Notes: generated by a model from the sequence alone, not told the origin. A stretch of DNA of 64,000 bases from Betaproteobacteria bacterium (GCA_016868035.1 VGID01000003.1:1-64000); one strand, 5' to 3'; counted from the stretch's first letter, positions 1 through 10,058 are shown. Translations and numbers: made by a program.

Positions 1-1
1 C

Positions 2-79
2 AAGGTGCCACCCGCAGTCTACGCCGCGAAGCTTGCCCTACAGGCGAACCAGGAAACGGTCGAATCGGCTACAGTTTGA
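2..79 (+). CDS. C-terminal tail of a probable IS3-like transposase (cut by window edge)
   Basis: A 25-codon open frame enters from the window edge and ends at TGA. Its start reads KVPPAVYAAK, which resembles the 'xPPAxYAA' end of IS3-type OrfB integrases after the catalytic DDE core. No catalytic residue is visible, so this is a guess from a short tail. The following 340 bases look non-coding and IS-like, which fits an insertion sequence ending here, just upstream of mrcA. Confidence 0.3.
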   Translation, partial: KVPPAVYAAKLALQANQETVESATV

Positions 80-419
80 CGGGGTGGACTCTAAATCAAA
101 CTGCTACTGAAATTGGGGATCACGTCGCTTGAACCAGCCCTCGATCGCGTCGAGATTGATGTTAAATTTCCCTTTTATCATAGGTCAATGGGGACATAAT
201 CCCACAGTTTACTTTAAATGCTAGCAACAACTATTTTGCATGTAAAGCGATTTGGGCCCGTTTTCTTTCCGGATGGCCTCGCTTTATAATTACCGGGCCG
301 CTCGAAATATAGCTTACTGGTTCGGCAGTTGCGGCGCTGTGCGATGTTCCACACTCCGGGCTGCGCCGGATTCGCGTTTGTTGCAGAATTACAACATGCC
401 CCACCTTAGGCTCTAGGCC
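80..419. other. Intergenic region upstream of mrcA: IS debris plus a promoter
   Basis: This stretch is poorer in GC than the neighbouring genes and holds no convincing gene. A 25-codon minus-strand open frame (181 to 104, starting MIKGKFNINLD) may be a remnant. An imperfect palindrome, GGGAcataaTCCC, lies at 191-203; its surroundings resemble REP-type transposon end motifs. A perfect -10 hexamer TATAAT at 285-290, with a weak -35 near 262-267, could drive mrcA, leaving a leader of about 120 nt. In many betaproteobacteria the pilM operon lies divergently upstream of mrcA; here it is absent from the window. Confidence 0.4.
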
Positions 420-2744
420 ATGTCCATACGCTGGTGGGCGTTCCCATTCCTGTTGCTGCTATCCGCCGGCCTCGCGGCGTTGATGCTGGTCGCATTCGCA
501 GCCGCCATGGTCTATCCGACCCTGCCTTCGCTCGAAGTCCTCACCGACTACCAGCCCAAGATCCCGCTGCGGGTTTATAGCGCGGAGGGCCGACTGATCG
601 CCGAGTTCGGGGAGGAACGCCGGGCGGTCGTCACCATCAACGAGGTGCCGAAGCCGCTGATCGCGGCCATCCTTGCGGCCGAGGACGAGCGTTTCTACCA
701 ACATCGTGGGGTGGACTACGTGGGGGTCGCCCGTGCCGCGATCTCGAACTTCATTTCGGGCGGCGTGCGCCAGGGCGCCTCCACGATCACCATGCAAGTG
801 GCCCGTAACTTCTTCTTAACAAAAGAGAAAACGCTGACTCGCAAGTTCAACGAGATGCTGCTGGCGTTCAAGATCGAGGCGAGCCTGGACAAGGACGAGA
901 TCCTGCAGCTGTACCTGAACCAGATCTTCCTGGGCCAGCGCGCCTATGGTTTTGCGGCCGCGGCGCAGGTCTACTTCGGCAAGCGGCTCGACGAGCTGAC
1001 GCTCGGCGAGTCGGCGTTATTGGCTGGGTTGCCGAAAGCGCCCTCGCGCTTCAATCCCGTCGTCAACCCGAAGCGCGCGAAACTGCGGCAGCAATACGTG
1101 CTGCGCCGCATGCGTGACCTGCAATCGATCAGCGAGGAGCAATACCTGGAGGCCGACCGGCAGACGCTCGCCATCCGGAAGGAAGTGAGCGAATTCACGG
1201 CGAGGGCCGAGCACTTCGCCGAGATGGTGCGGCAGGCGATGTACGAGCGCTACCGGGAGGACGCCTATACCAAGGGCATCCGCGTCTACACCACGCTGCT
1301 CACTACACACCAGAGGGCTGCCTACGTCGCATTGCGCCGCGGGGTGCAGGAATACGATCGCCGCCATGGCTACCGTGGCGCCGAGGGGTACGCCGAGCTT
1401 CCGGCCAAGCCGACCGATGAGGCGCTGGAGGACGCGCTGCACGACGTGGTGGACAGCGATGACATCCATGCCGCCGTCGTGGTCGAGGCGGGTCCCAAAC
1501 GGGTGAAGGCCTATCGCCGGGGCGGCGAATGGATCGAGATCGGCGAAGAGGGCCTGCGCTTCGCATCCCGGATGTTGGGCGAGAAAGCGAGCCCGAACCA
1601 GCGGATCCGGCGCGGCGCGATCATCCGCGTGCAAAAGGACGACAAGGGCCGCTGGCACATCACGCAGCTGCCGGTCGTCGAGGCCTCCGTCGTGGCGATG
1701 GATCCGCGCGATGGCGCGCTGCGCGCGCTGGTCGGCGGCTTCGATTTCGGGCGCGGCCAGTACAACCGTGTCACCCAGGCGCTGCGACAGCCCGGCTCCA
1801 GCTTCAAGCCCTTCATCTATTCGGCGGCCCTGGAGAAGGGCTTCACGCCGGCAACGGTGATCAATGACGCGCCGCTGCTGTTCACTGCCGCGCAGACCGG
1901 CTCGGAGCCGTGGGAACCGAAGAACTTCGACGGCAAGTTCGAGGGGCCGATGCGCATGCGCACGGCGCTGGTGAAGTCCAAGAATCTCGTTTCGGTGCGC
2001 GTACTGCAGGCGATCTCGCCGCTCTACGCGCAGGACTACATCGCGCGCTTTGGCTTCGAGCCCAAGCTGCACCCGCCCTATCTCACCATGGCGCTCGGCG
2101 CCGGCAACGTCACGCCGCTACAGATGGCGGTGGCGTACGGAACCTTCGCGAACGGGGGATTCCGGGTGCCGCCGTACTTCATCGAAAGAGTGGAAGATGC
2201 CCGTGGCAACGTTCTGTTCCAGGGCAAACCCGTGGTCGCCGGGGTGGATGCCGAGCGCGTGATCGACGCGCGCAACGCCTTCATCATGACGAGCATCATG
2301 CGTGACGTCGTGCGCATGGGCACTGCCGTGCGCGCGATGAAGCTCGGGCGCGATGATCTCGCGGGCAAGACCGGCACCACCAACGATTTTGTGGACGCGT
2401 GGTTCTGCGGCTTTAACTCGAATCTGGTCGCGGTTGCGTGGATCGGGTTCGACACGCCGAAGACGCTCGGCCGCAATGAGACCGGCGCGCAGGCCGCGCT
2501 TCCGATCTGGATGGGCTACATGGGGGCGGTGCTCCAGGGCCTGCCCGAGCAGCCGCTCGTGCCGCCGCCCGGGGTGGTAGCGGTGCGCGTCCACCCGGAA
2601 ACCGGGCTGCGTGTCGCGGATGGCTCCGGGGGGCTGATGGACCACTTCTACCAGGAATTTCTGCCGCCCGAGCACGAGACGCTCTTGGGCGGCGTCGTGG
2701 GCGGGGAGCGCCCCCGCGACGAGGTGCGTAACCAACTGTTCTGA
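420..2744 (+). CDS. mrcA: Penicillin-binding protein 1A (bifunctional glycosyltransferase/transpeptidase)
   Basis: Class A PBP that polymerises and cross-links peptidoglycan at the outer face of the inner membrane. The 774-residue protein has one N-terminal membrane anchor (about residues 7-30), a GT51 glycosyltransferase domain with the catalytic Glu88 in EDERF, then the transpeptidase domain with active-site Ser460 in GSSFK (SxxK, Lys463), an SKN motif near residue 520, and KTG at 650-652. Between the two lies the insert typical of PBP1A (about 300-420). Length and motif order are those of the family. No strong ribosome site precedes the ATG; an upstream in-frame ATG at 396 is followed by a stop after six codons, which supports 420. 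The next gene follows after 7 bases. Confidence 0.95.
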   Translation: MSIRWWAFPFLLLLSAGLAALMLVAFAAAMVYPTLPSLEVLTDYQPKIPLRVYSAEGRLIAEFGEERRAVVTINEVPKPLIAAILAAEDERFYQHRGVDYVGVARAAISNFISGGVRQGASTITMQVARNFFLTKEKTLTRKFNEMLLAFKIEASLDKDEILQLYLNQIFLGQRAYGFAAAAQVYFGKRLDELTLGESALLAGLPKAPSRFNPVVNPKRAKLRQQYVLRRMRDLQSISEEQYLEADRQTLAIRKEVSEFTARAEHFAEMVRQAMYERYREDAYTKGIRVYTTLLTTHQRAAYVALRRGVQEYDRRHGYRGAEGYAELPAKPTDEALEDALHDVVDSDDIHAAVVVEAGPKRVKAYRRGGEWIEIGEEGLRFASRMLGEKASPNQRIRRGAIIRVQKDDKGRWHITQLPVVEASVVAMDPRDGALRALVGGFDFGRGQYNRVTQALRQPGSSFKPFIYSAALEKGFTPATVINDAPLLFTAAQTGSEPWEPKNFDGKFEGPMRMRTALVKSKNLVSVRVLQAISPLYAQDYIARFGFEPKLHPPYLTMALGAGNVTPLQMAVAYGTFANGGFRVPPYFIERVEDARGNVLFQGKPVVAGVDAERVIDARNAFIMTSIMRDVVRMGTAVRAMKLGRDDLAGKTGTTNDFVDAWFCGFNSNLVAVAWIGFDTPKTLGRNETGAQAALPIWMGYMGAVLQGLPEQPLVPPPGVVAVRVHPETGLRVADGSGGLMDHFYQEFLPPEHETLLGGVVGGERPRDEVRNQLF

Positions 2745-2751
2745 GGTTTGC

Positions 2752-3354
2752 ATGCCCCGAGAATCCGGCCGCAACGATGCGCGTGTGCGCATCGCGCACC
2801 TTGCCGCGCGCCTGATGGCCGAGGACGGCATCGAGGACTATGCGCTCGCCAAGCGCAAGGCGGCGCGTCAGGCGGGGATGGCGGACACTCGTGAGCTGCC
2901 CACCAACGAAGAGATCGACGCTGCGTTGCGCCTTCACCGGCAGCTCTATCACGAGCAGGCCCACCGCAGCCGCCTGCGCGAGCTGCGCCTGGCCGCGGTA
3001 CGGGCCATGCGCGAGCTGGCGCAGTTCAATCCCTATCTCACGGGCTCGGTGCTGAACGGCAACGCGGGCAAGTATGCCGACGTCAAGCTCCAGCTTTTTA
3101 CCGACAACGTGAAGGCGGTGGAACTCTACTTCATCGACCGCCAGATCCCGTACCGGACGGCGCAGAGCCGGCTCTATGCGGGTGAAGAGCAACGCACCGT
3201 GCCGGTATACACGGTGGATGACCAGGGAACCGAGATCGAGATTATCGTGCTCTCGTCGCGGGAACTGCGTGTGCCCCTCAGGACTAGCCTCGAGGGCAAG
3301 GTGATCGAACGCGCCAAGCTGCAGGTGGTCGAACAACTGCTCGCGGACACCTGA
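2752..3354 (+). CDS. Conserved nucleotidyltransferase-like protein of unknown role
   Basis: A 200-residue protein that I do not recognise as a named enzyme. The N-terminal 100 residues are helical and rich in Arg and Ala. The middle reads LTGSVLNGNAGKYADVKL, which recalls the GS...D-x-D signature of minimal nucleotidyltransferases, but the second acidic residue is Lys (DVK), so catalysis of the usual kind is doubtful. The C-terminal half (about 125-195) looks like mixed alpha/beta. It follows mrcA by 7 bases and is probably co-transcribed. It ends 17 bases before the convergent hemB stop. Confidence 0.7.
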   Translation: MPRESGRNDARVRIAHLAARLMAEDGIEDYALAKRKAARQAGMADTRELPTNEEIDAALRLHRQLYHEQAHRSRLRELRLAAVRAMRELAQFNPYLTGSVLNGNAGKYADVKLQLFTDNVKAVELYFIDRQIPYRTAQSRLYAGEEQRTVPVYTVDDQGTEIEIIVLSSRELRVPLRTSLEGKVIERAKLQVVEQLLADT

Positions 3355-3371
3355 ACGCCGCTCGCGCGCGC

Positions 3372-4385
<1,014 letters not shown>

Positions 4386-4441
4386 CTATCCATTTGAAAA
4401 ACATAACATTTCTTCGCTAAGCGGCCAGGGAACTATCGCGC

Positions 4442-4449
4442 ATTATAAA
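4442..4449. promoter_or_regulatory. Overlapping divergent -10 elements (hemB and candidate sRNA)
   Basis: The sequence ATTATAAA contains TATAAT read on the minus strand (4447 to 4442), pointing at hemB, and TATAAA read on the plus strand (4444-4449), pointing at the hairpin string starting near 4457. The -35 boxes on both sides are weak. Because the two hexamers overlap, the two transcription units could compete. This is inferred from sequence only. Confidence 0.4.
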
Positions 4450-4456
4450 CGTCCTA

Positions 4457-4567
4457 TGGCGTAGACGATGTTTATCGTCTCCCGCTTCTCCTCCCTGAGC
4501 GGGCGCCTTAATTCCAAGTTAAGGCTTTTCGCCCCCGGTTTTACTCCCCTTTAACCGGGGGTTTTTT
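4457..4567 (+). ncRNA. Candidate small RNA with C-rich hairpin loops and intrinsic terminator
   Basis: Four perfect hairpins lie in series between the hemB start and the engB stop, in a gap with no protein gene. Hairpin 1 is 4463-4480 (7-bp stem, GTTT loop). Hairpin 2 is 4481-4503 (6-bp stem CCCGCT, loop TCTCCTCCCTG). Hairpin 3 is 4505-4525 (7-bp stem GCCTTAA). Hairpin 4 is 4532-4561 (9-bp stem CCCCCGGTT, loop with CTCCCC), followed by six T at 4562-4567, an intrinsic terminator on the plus strand. Both neighbouring genes are on the minus strand, so the terminator serves no known gene. The CUCCUCCC and CUCCCC loops could pair with Shine-Dalgarno sequences, the layout of known C-rich-loop regulators. 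A -10-like TATAAA is at 4444-4449. Confidence 0.55.
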
Positions 4568-4637
4568 ATTGCCTGCCGCGACCGTCGCTTGCATCGGGGG
4601 CAAGCCTGACGATCCGGCTCAGGAAATTCACCACCGC

Positions 4638-5228
4638 TCATTTCAGCCAGGCTCCGAGGATCTCCCGCGCCGCCGGCACGCCGACGCGCGTACGGCCCGA
4701 GAAGAGCTGCGCGGTGAGCGCCGGACCCTCACCCCGAAGCTCGCCCTCGCAGCGTGTCAGCGCAAGCAGAGCCTGTGCCGGCGGGAGCTTGTCCGCCTTG
4801 GTAAGCAGCACGTGGACGGGCTTGCCCGTCGGGGAGAACCATGCGATCAGCTGCCGGTCGAGGGGTGTCAGCAAACGGCGCGTGTCGCAGACCAGCACCA
4901 GGCCGCGCAAAGAGCGGCGGGTCTGGAGATAGGCACTGATGCGCGCGTCCCAGCGGCGGCGCTCGGCGCCCGGCCCAGCCGCGTAGCCGTACCCTGGCAG
5001 GTCGACGAGATAACGGTGAGCATCGAGGCGATAGAAATGAATACCACGGGTATGCCCGGGCGTCTTGCTGACCGAGGCCAGATTTTTCCGCTGCAAAATG
5101 GCGTTGACGGCGCTCGACTTGCCGGAGTTGGAGCGGCCGGCGAACGCGACTTCGGCGGCATTGTCGGGCGGCAAGTCGCCCGTATCGTGCACCGCCCGGT
5201 GAAACTCCGGTTGCTGGAAAAATGACAT
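4638..5228 (-). CDS. engB: Ribosome-biogenesis GTPase EngB/YihA
   Basis: Essential small GTPase thought to help assemble the 50S subunit. The 196 residues carry the G1 loop GRSNSGKSS (31-39), a G2 Thr in the HTRG stretch, G3 DLPGYGYA and G4 TKAD, in the order of the family. Its length matches EngB. It is divergent from the cytochrome c4 gene, a common betaproteobacterial arrangement, with a 96-base gap shared by both promoters. Confidence 0.95.
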   Translation of the reverse strand: MSFFQQPEFHRAVHDTGDLPPDNAAEVAFAGRSNSGKSSAVNAILQRKNLASVSKTPGHTRGIHFYRLDAHRYLVDLPGYGYAAGPGAERRRWDARISAYLQTRRSLRGLVLVCDTRRLLTPLDRQLIAWFSPTGKPVHVLLTKADKLPPAQALLALTRCEGELRGEGPALTAQLFSGRTRVGVPAAREILGAWLK

Positions 5229-5324
5229 AGGTTATTGTTATCGTGCCCGAAACTGGCGCGCGAGCAGGCGCTTACTATACAATACGCGCTCCGCGCGATG
5301 AGCCGCATACAATCAGGAGCCCGA

Positions 5325-5960
5325 ATGAAATTCCGCTGGTCCGTGCAGGTGATCGCCGGCATGCTCGCTGCCTCGAGCGCGTTTGCGCAGGCGCCCGCGA
5401 AAGGCGATCCAGCGAAGGGCGAGCGCATCGCCACCCAACTCTGTGCTGCCTGTCACGCTGCGGACGGCAACAGCCCCCAACCCGCCAACCCCGTGCTCGC
5501 TGGCCAGCACGCAGAGTACACGGTCAAGCAGCTGATGGACTTCAAGCCGCAGGGCGGCAAACCCGCGGAACGGGGCAACCCGATCATGGCGGGCATGGTT
5601 GCCGGTCTTACCGCGGAAGACATGCGTAACGTCGGCGCCTACTACGAGAACAAGAAGCCCGCTGCGCGCGCGGCGCGCGACGCGGAGCTGGTCAAGCTCG
5701 GGCAGGTGATTTATCGCGGCGGCAACCTGTCGAAGGGCATCACGGCATGTGCCGCCTGCCACGGGCCGAATGGCGCGGGCGTGCCCGCCATGTTTCCGCG
5801 CCTGGCCGGGCAGCACGCCGAATACGTGGCCGCACAGCTGAAAGCATTCCGCGCGGGCGAGCGCGCCAACGATCCCGGCCGCATGATGCGCATGATCGCC
5901 GGGAAGCTCTCGGACAAGGAGATCGCCGCGGTGGCCGACTTTATCGCGGGGCTGCGCTGA
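5325..5960 (+). CDS. Periplasmic diheme cytochrome c4
   Basis: Electron carrier feeding terminal oxidases. The 211-residue precursor has a signal peptide cut near Ala21-Gln22 (SSAFAQ) and two class I haem domains, each with CAACH: Cys40/Cys43/His44 and Cys142/Cys145/His146. Methionine ligands are probably in NPIMAGM and MMRMIAGK. The start at 5325 has AGGAG at 5315-5319; longer upstream frames lack a signal peptide. A TACAAT -10 lies at 5278-5283. An intrinsic terminator follows the stop. Confidence 0.93.
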   Translation: MKFRWSVQVIAGMLAASSAFAQAPAKGDPAKGERIATQLCAACHAADGNSPQPANPVLAGQHAEYTVKQLMDFKPQGGKPAERGNPIMAGMVAGLTAEDMRNVGAYYENKKPAARAARDAELVKLGQVIYRGGNLSKGITACAACHGPNGAGVPAMFPRLAGQHAEYVAAQLKAFRAGERANDPGRMMRMIAGKLSDKEIAAVADFIAGLR

Positions 5961-5992
5961 TCCGCGCATCCCGGTGCGAGTAACGCAGAGAG

Positions 5993-6015
5993 GGTGACGC
6001 AGGTCACCTTTTTTT
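5993..6015 (+). terminator. Intrinsic terminator after cytochrome c4
   Basis: A 6-bp stem, GGTGAC / GTCACC, with a 4-base loop, followed by seven T. It lies 33 bases after the cytochrome c4 stop codon. Confidence 0.8.
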
Positions 6016-6084
6016 GTTTCGGGCTCGAGCCCACCGGCGCAGCCGGGGCGGCTGCCGGCGCAACGCGGGTCGCGGAGTGGCCGA

Positions 6085-6981
6085 TCAGCGCGTTGTCCGG
6101 CTGGAGGGCTGCGCCGCAAGCTCTACGCACCACGATTCGATGGCCGCGCGCACCTCGTCCGGCCGCTCGGTGAGCGGCCAGTGATAAGCATCCACCGTGA
6201 CGATGCGCCCGTGCGGCAGGCGGGAGAGCAGCTCGCGGGTGGGTCGGGGCTCGGTGTAGGTGATTCCCGACGATAACAGGGCAAGAGTCGGCATCGCCAG
6301 CGATTCGGGCGCCGGCAGCGGTTCGATCATCGCGAGCACATCGGCAAGGTAACTCGCCAGCGGAAAATACCTGAGGTCTTCCAGCAGGGAGCCGTAGTGC
6401 GCGACCATCTCGCGGCTGCGGTTTGCAGAAAGCCACTGTTGGCGCGCGCGCTCGTCGAGCGCATGCAGGTCGCGCTGCGGGATGTGCCTGCGCCGGATGC
6501 CGATCGCGTTCAGTCCCCGTACCGCGGCCGCCACGGTGCGCACGAACGGTGCGCACGCGGCCGCGAGCCGCAATCCCCCCCGCAGTGCCTGCCGGAACAC
6601 CGGATCGATCAGGATGAGAGCGCGCGCGCGCGAGGGGTGGCGCGCCGCAAATTGCACCGCGACCTGGGCTCCGAGGCTGTGGCCAGCGAACACTGCCGAG
6701 CTGCGCTGCTCGTGATCGAGCAGCGCACCCAGGTCATCGATCCAGGAGGCGATCTGCAGCCCGCTGCGGGTGAAAGAATCGCCGTGGCCGCGCAAATCGA
6801 GCCTCAGCAGGTCCCAGTTGCCGCGAAGCTTCGTGTGCTCGACAAATTCGGACCACCGAGTGAGGTTGCTCGCCACGCCATGGATCATGACCAGCAACGG
6901 CGCCGGAGACCGCGCGGCGCGCGCGATACGGTAGCCGAGCGTGGTCCCGTCGGCTGCACGATAGGTCTGGGCGGTATCCAT
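6085..6981 (-). CDS. Alpha/beta-hydrolase
   Basis: A soluble alpha/beta-hydrolase of 298 residues, substrate unknown. The oxyanion motif HG is at 34-35, the nucleophile Ser102 sits in GHSLG, and the catalytic His is in DAYHWPL near the C-terminus. A cap domain (about 120-215) is rich in Arg and Ala. I chose the ATG at 6981 because the upstream ATG at 6996 adds only RTPG with no homologous look. Convergent with cytochrome c4 on one side. The neighbouring thiD-thiE-hemL operon upstream ends about 70 bases away, so it may be read through from it. Esterase, lactonase or C-C hydrolase are all possible. Confidence 0.8.
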   Translation of the reverse strand: MDTAQTYRAADGTTLGYRIARAARSPAPLLVMIHGVASNLTRWSEFVEHTKLRGNWDLLRLDLRGHGDSFTRSGLQIASWIDDLGALLDHEQRSSAVFAGHSLGAQVAVQFAARHPSRARALILIDPVFRQALRGGLRLAAACAPFVRTVAAAVRGLNAIGIRRRHIPQRDLHALDERARQQWLSANRSREMVAHYGSLLEDLRYFPLASYLADVLAMIEPLPAPESLAMPTLALLSSGITYTEPRPTRELLSRLPHGRIVTVDAYHWPLTERPDEVRAAIESWCVELAAQPSSRTTR

Positions 6982-7049
6982 ACCGGGCGTACGCAATGCG
7001 CGATCGGTGCGCCGTCACGCAATGTGCGCGACCGCGGCAGTCGTCCGCG

Positions 7050-8330
7050 CTAACGCTGTGTGGCAAACACCTTGTGCGCCGCCATGACGGTTTTTTCGAC
7101 TTCGGCCGTGCCATGGGCGCTCGACACGAACCCGGCTTCATAGGCGGATGGCGCGAGGTAGACGCCATTTGCGAGCATGGCGTGAAAGAAGCCGTTGAAC
7201 GCTTCCTTGTCGCATTGCAGGACCTCCGCGTAGCTCGTGGGCGGCGTTTCGCGGAAATAAATGCCGAACATGCCGCCCACGCTATGCGCGGAAAACACGA
7301 TGCGCTGATCCTGTGCTGCTGCGGCCAGGCGCTGGCACAGTGAGCGCGCGGTGGAGGCCAGGCGGTCGAAAAAACCCGGCGCCTGGATCAGTTTCAACGT
7401 GGCGAGTCCGGCGGCGACGGCGACGGGGTTGCCGGAGAGTGTGCCCGCCTGGTACACGGGTCCGAGCGGCGCGACTTTTTCCATGATCTCGCGCCGTCCG
7501 CCGAATGCCCCGACCGGCAGGCCCCCGCCGATCACCTTGCCGAGCGTCGTGAGGTCGGGCTTCACGCTGTAGAGCGCTTGCGCACCGCCCAGTGCAACGC
7601 GGAAACCGGTCATGACCTCGTCGAAAATCAGCACGGCCCCGTGCCGGGTGCAGAGCTTGCGTAGCGCTTCGAGGAAACCTGGACGCGGTGCGACGAGATT
7701 CATGTTGCCGGCGACGGGTTCCACGATCACCGCGGCGATCGCCGGGCCCTCGCGTGTGAACGCCTTTTCCAGCGCGATCTCGTTGTTGTAGTCGAGCACG
7801 ATCGTGTGGGCGGCCGTCTCTTCCGGCACGCCCGCCGAGCTCGGCTGGCCGAATGTCAGCGCGCCCGAGCCCGCCTTCACCAGCAGCGCATCGGCGTGGC
7901 CGTGGTAGCAGCCCTCGAACTTCACGATCTTGCTCCGCCCCGTGTAGCCGCGCGCAAGGCGGATGGCGCTCATGGTTGCTTCGGTACCCGAGCTGACGAG
8001 GCGCACCTGTTCGAGCGAGGGCACGAGCTTGCACAGCAGCTCGGCCATCTCGACCTCGTGTTCGGTAGGCGCGCCAAAGCTCAGCCCCCGTTCCGTCGCC
8101 CGCTGCACGGCTTTCACCACATCGGGATGGGCATGGCCGACGACGAGCGGGCCCCAGGAGCCGACGTAATCGACGTAGGCGTTGCCGTCGGCGTCCCACA
8201 CCTGTGCGCCCTTGCCGCGCTGGATGAAAAGGGGCGTGCCGCCCACGGAGCGAAACGCCCGCACCGGCGAATTGACACCGGCGGGAATGACGAGCTGCGC
8301 CTGCTGGAACAGTCTGCGGCTGCGTTTCAT
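7050..8330 (-). CDS. hemL: Glutamate-1-semialdehyde 2,1-aminomutase
   Basis: PLP enzyme that makes 5-aminolevulinate in the C5 haem pathway. The 426 residues match the family length. The PLP lysine is Lys265 in [10 protein letters not shown], the same position as in the E. coli enzyme. FEGCYHGH and the GSGALTFG loop are present. It overlaps the thiE stop by the ATGA arrangement (8330-8327), so translation is probably coupled in a thiD-thiE-hemL operon, a pairing seen in many betaproteobacteria. Confidence 0.96.
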   Translation of the reverse strand: MKRSRRLFQQAQLVIPAGVNSPVRAFRSVGGTPLFIQRGKGAQVWDADGNAYVDYVGSWGPLVVGHAHPDVVKAVQRATERGLSFGAPTEHEVEMAELLCKLVPSLEQVRLVSSGTEATMSAIRLARGYTGRSKIVKFEGCYHGHADALLVKAGSGALTFGQPSSAGVPEETAAHTIVLDYNNEIALEKAFTREGPAIAAVIVEPVAGNMNLVAPRPGFLEALRKLCTRHGAVLIFDEVMTGFRVALGGAQALYSVKPDLTTLGKVIGGGLPVGAFGGRREIMEKVAPLGPVYQAGTLSGNPVAVAAGLATLKLIQAPGFFDRLASTARSLCQRLAAAAQDQRIVFSAHSVGGMFGIYFRETPPTSYAEVLQCDKEAFNGFFHAMLANGVYLAPSAYEAGFVSSAHGTAEVEKTVMAAHKVFATQR

Positions 8331-8959
8331 GTCCTGTGTTCTTCAAAAAGCGAGCTGAAGCGCCGGGCGGCCGCTTCGACGTCCGGCGCGGAAAATACCC
8401 CGGAGATCACCGCTACGCTGTCCGCGCCGGCCGCGATCAGCTGCGCGGCATTATCGAGCGTAATGCCACCGATGGCCACTACCGGCACGGCAAGATCGCG
8501 CTTGGCCCTGGCGAGAAGTGAAAGGGGCGCGCGCACGGCGCCGGGCTTGATGCTGGACGGGAAGAAGCTGCCGAACGCGACGTAGCTCGCGCCCGCCCGC
8601 GCGGCGCCGACCGCATTGTCGAACGCGTCGTAACACGATGCGCCGAGGATCCGGTCGGGGCCGATCTTGCCGCGGGCGTGTGACAGCGATCCGTCCTCCA
8701 CGCCCAGGTGCAGGCCTGCCGCATCGAGCGCGAGCGCGAGCTCGAGGTCGTCGTTGATGATGAGCGGCACGCCGTACTGCCCGCACAGCGGGAGCAGCGC
8801 CCGGGCCTGGACGAGCTTCAGCGCCGCGCCCGCGCTCTTGTTCCTGTACTGCAGCAGGCTTGCGCCTCCTGCCAGCGCTGCTTCGACCTTGGCGAGGAGC
8901 CCGAAGGTGTCGGCGACGTCGGGCGTGACCGCGTACAGACCCCTAATCGCCGGGCTCAT
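8327..8959 (-). CDS. thiE: Thiamine-phosphate synthase
   Basis: Joins HMP-pyrophosphate and thiazole phosphate to form thiamine phosphate. The 210-residue TIM barrel shows the family motifs: [10 protein letters not shown] near the N-terminus, INDDLELA and HLGVEDG in the middle, [16 protein letters not shown] as the phosphate loop, and [10 protein letters not shown] near the end. The start lies 17 bases inside the end of thiD, and its stop overlaps hemL. I saw no TPP riboswitch upstream of this operon. Confidence 0.94.
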   Translation of the reverse strand: MSPAIRGLYAVTPDVADTFGLLAKVEAALAGGASLLQYRNKSAGAALKLVQARALLPLCGQYGVPLIINDDLELALALDAAGLHLGVEDGSLSHARGKIGPDRILGASCYDAFDNAVGAARAGASYVAFGSFFPSSIKPGAVRAPLSLLARAKRDLAVPVVAIGGITLDNAAQLIAAGADSVAVISGVFSAPDVEAAARRFSSLFEEHRT

Positions 8960-9782
8960 CGGCCTGCTCTTCCTCGCGCACCCAAAACAGGCGATCCGGT
9001 ATGTGCTGGCCCATGCCCGGACGGAACGCCGCTTTCAACGTCTGCCAGGTGTACTCCTGCGCGTCCTTTACCGCGTCGCCGATCTCGAGCCCGTTGGCAA
9101 TGGTCGCCGCGATCGCGGAGGCGAGCGTGCATCCCGAGCCGTGATACGAGCCCGGCAGCCGCTGCCAGGAGTCGCTGCGCAGCACGCCGTTCTGCGCGTA
9201 TAGGGTATTCACGACCTGCGGGGTGTTCTCGTGCGTGCCCGTGATCAGCACGTACTCGCAACCCGACGCGATCAAACGGCGCGCGCATTCTGCGAGGTCG
9301 GGAGGGCCCCCTTCCTCTCCATCCTCGGCCGCGAGCCGCCGCGCCTCGATGCTGTTGGGGGTGATGATGGTGCTTTGCGGAATGAGCAGCTCGCGCAGCC
9401 CGTTCATGACCTCCTCGGTGACGAGCTCGTCGCCCCGGCCGGAAGCGAGCACCGGATCGAGCACCAGCGGCACCTCGGGGTAATCCGACACCACTTCGGC
9501 GATCGCCGCGATCTGCTCGACGTTGCCGAGCAGCCCGATCTTGAACGCCGCGACCGGCATGTCCTCGAGCACGCAGCGCGCCTGGTCGGCCACCCACTCC
9601 GCTTCGATCGGCGAGACATCGTCCACGCCCATGGTGTCCTGGATGGTAACGGCGGTGACGACCGACAGCGGATGGCAGCCCATGCTGGAGAGCGTCATGA
9701 TGTCGGCCTGCAGTCCCGCTCCGCCGCTGGGGTCGGTTGCGGCGAAGACAAGAACGATGGGCGGGAGCTCGGCCATGCGCAA
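8943..9782 (-). CDS. thiD: Hydroxymethylpyrimidine/phosphomethylpyrimidine kinase
   Basis: Phosphorylates HMP and HMP-phosphate for thiamine synthesis. The 279 residues have the ribokinase fold with the family start FAATDPSGGAGLQADI, the VVTAVTIQDT strand, LDPVLASGRGDEL and the catalytic GSGCTLASAIAA anion hole. The ATG used gives the usual N-terminus (two Met occur at 1 and 3). First gene of the minus-strand thiD-thiE-hemL operon, divergent from the rubredoxin gene with an 87-base gap. Confidence 0.94.
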   Translation of the reverse strand: MRMAELPPIVLVFAATDPSGGAGLQADIMTLSSMGCHPLSVVTAVTIQDTMGVDDVSPIEAEWVADQARCVLEDMPVAAFKIGLLGNVEQIAAIAEVVSDYPEVPLVLDPVLASGRGDELVTEEVMNGLRELLIPQSTIITPNSIEARRLAAEDGEEGGPPDLAECARRLIASGCEYVLITGTHENTPQVVNTLYAQNGVLRSDSWQRLPGSYHGSGCTLASAIAATIANGLEIGDAVKDAQEYTWQTLKAAFRPGMGQHIPDRLFWVREEEQADEPGD

Positions 9783-9869
9783 AGAGGTCGCGGGGTTGTC
9801 GGCGCGCGGAAATGGTCGCGCGGGGAGCGATTCGATAGAATTGGATTTTAGCGCAAAACGGACGGATGC

Positions 9870-10058
9870 ATGACGGCGACGGACACGCAGATCTACAAGA
9901 CGTACATGTGCCTGATCTGCGGATTCATCTACGATGAGGCGGCCGGGCTGCCGGAGGAAGGCCTCGCGCCGGGAACGAGATGGGACGACGTGCCGATGAA
10001 CTGGACGTGCCCGGACTGCGGGGCACGCAAGGAGGATTTCGAGATGGTGGCGATCTAG
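9870..10058 (+). CDS. Rubredoxin
   Basis: A 62-residue mono-iron electron carrier. The Fe(Cys)4 site is Cys14-x-x-Cys17 and Cys47-x-x-Cys50. The aromatic core residues and [17 protein letters not shown] are typical of the alkane-type and general aerobic rubredoxins. Located divergently from thiD, as in many betaproteobacteria and Pseudomonas. Its stop codon TAG overlaps the first base of a heptad repeat block. Confidence 0.95.
   Translation: MTATDTQIYKTYMCLICGFIYDEAAGLPEEGLAPGTRWDDVPMNWTCPDCGARKEDFEMVAI

Noticed and set aside
104-181. Small protein gene MIKGKFNINLD... in the mrcA leader
   Set aside because: 25 codons, no ribosome site; more likely a remnant of an inserted element.
8943-9869. 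TPP riboswitch upstream of thiD-thiE-hemL
   Set aside because: The 87-base gap to the rubredoxin gene is too short and shows no THI-box elements.
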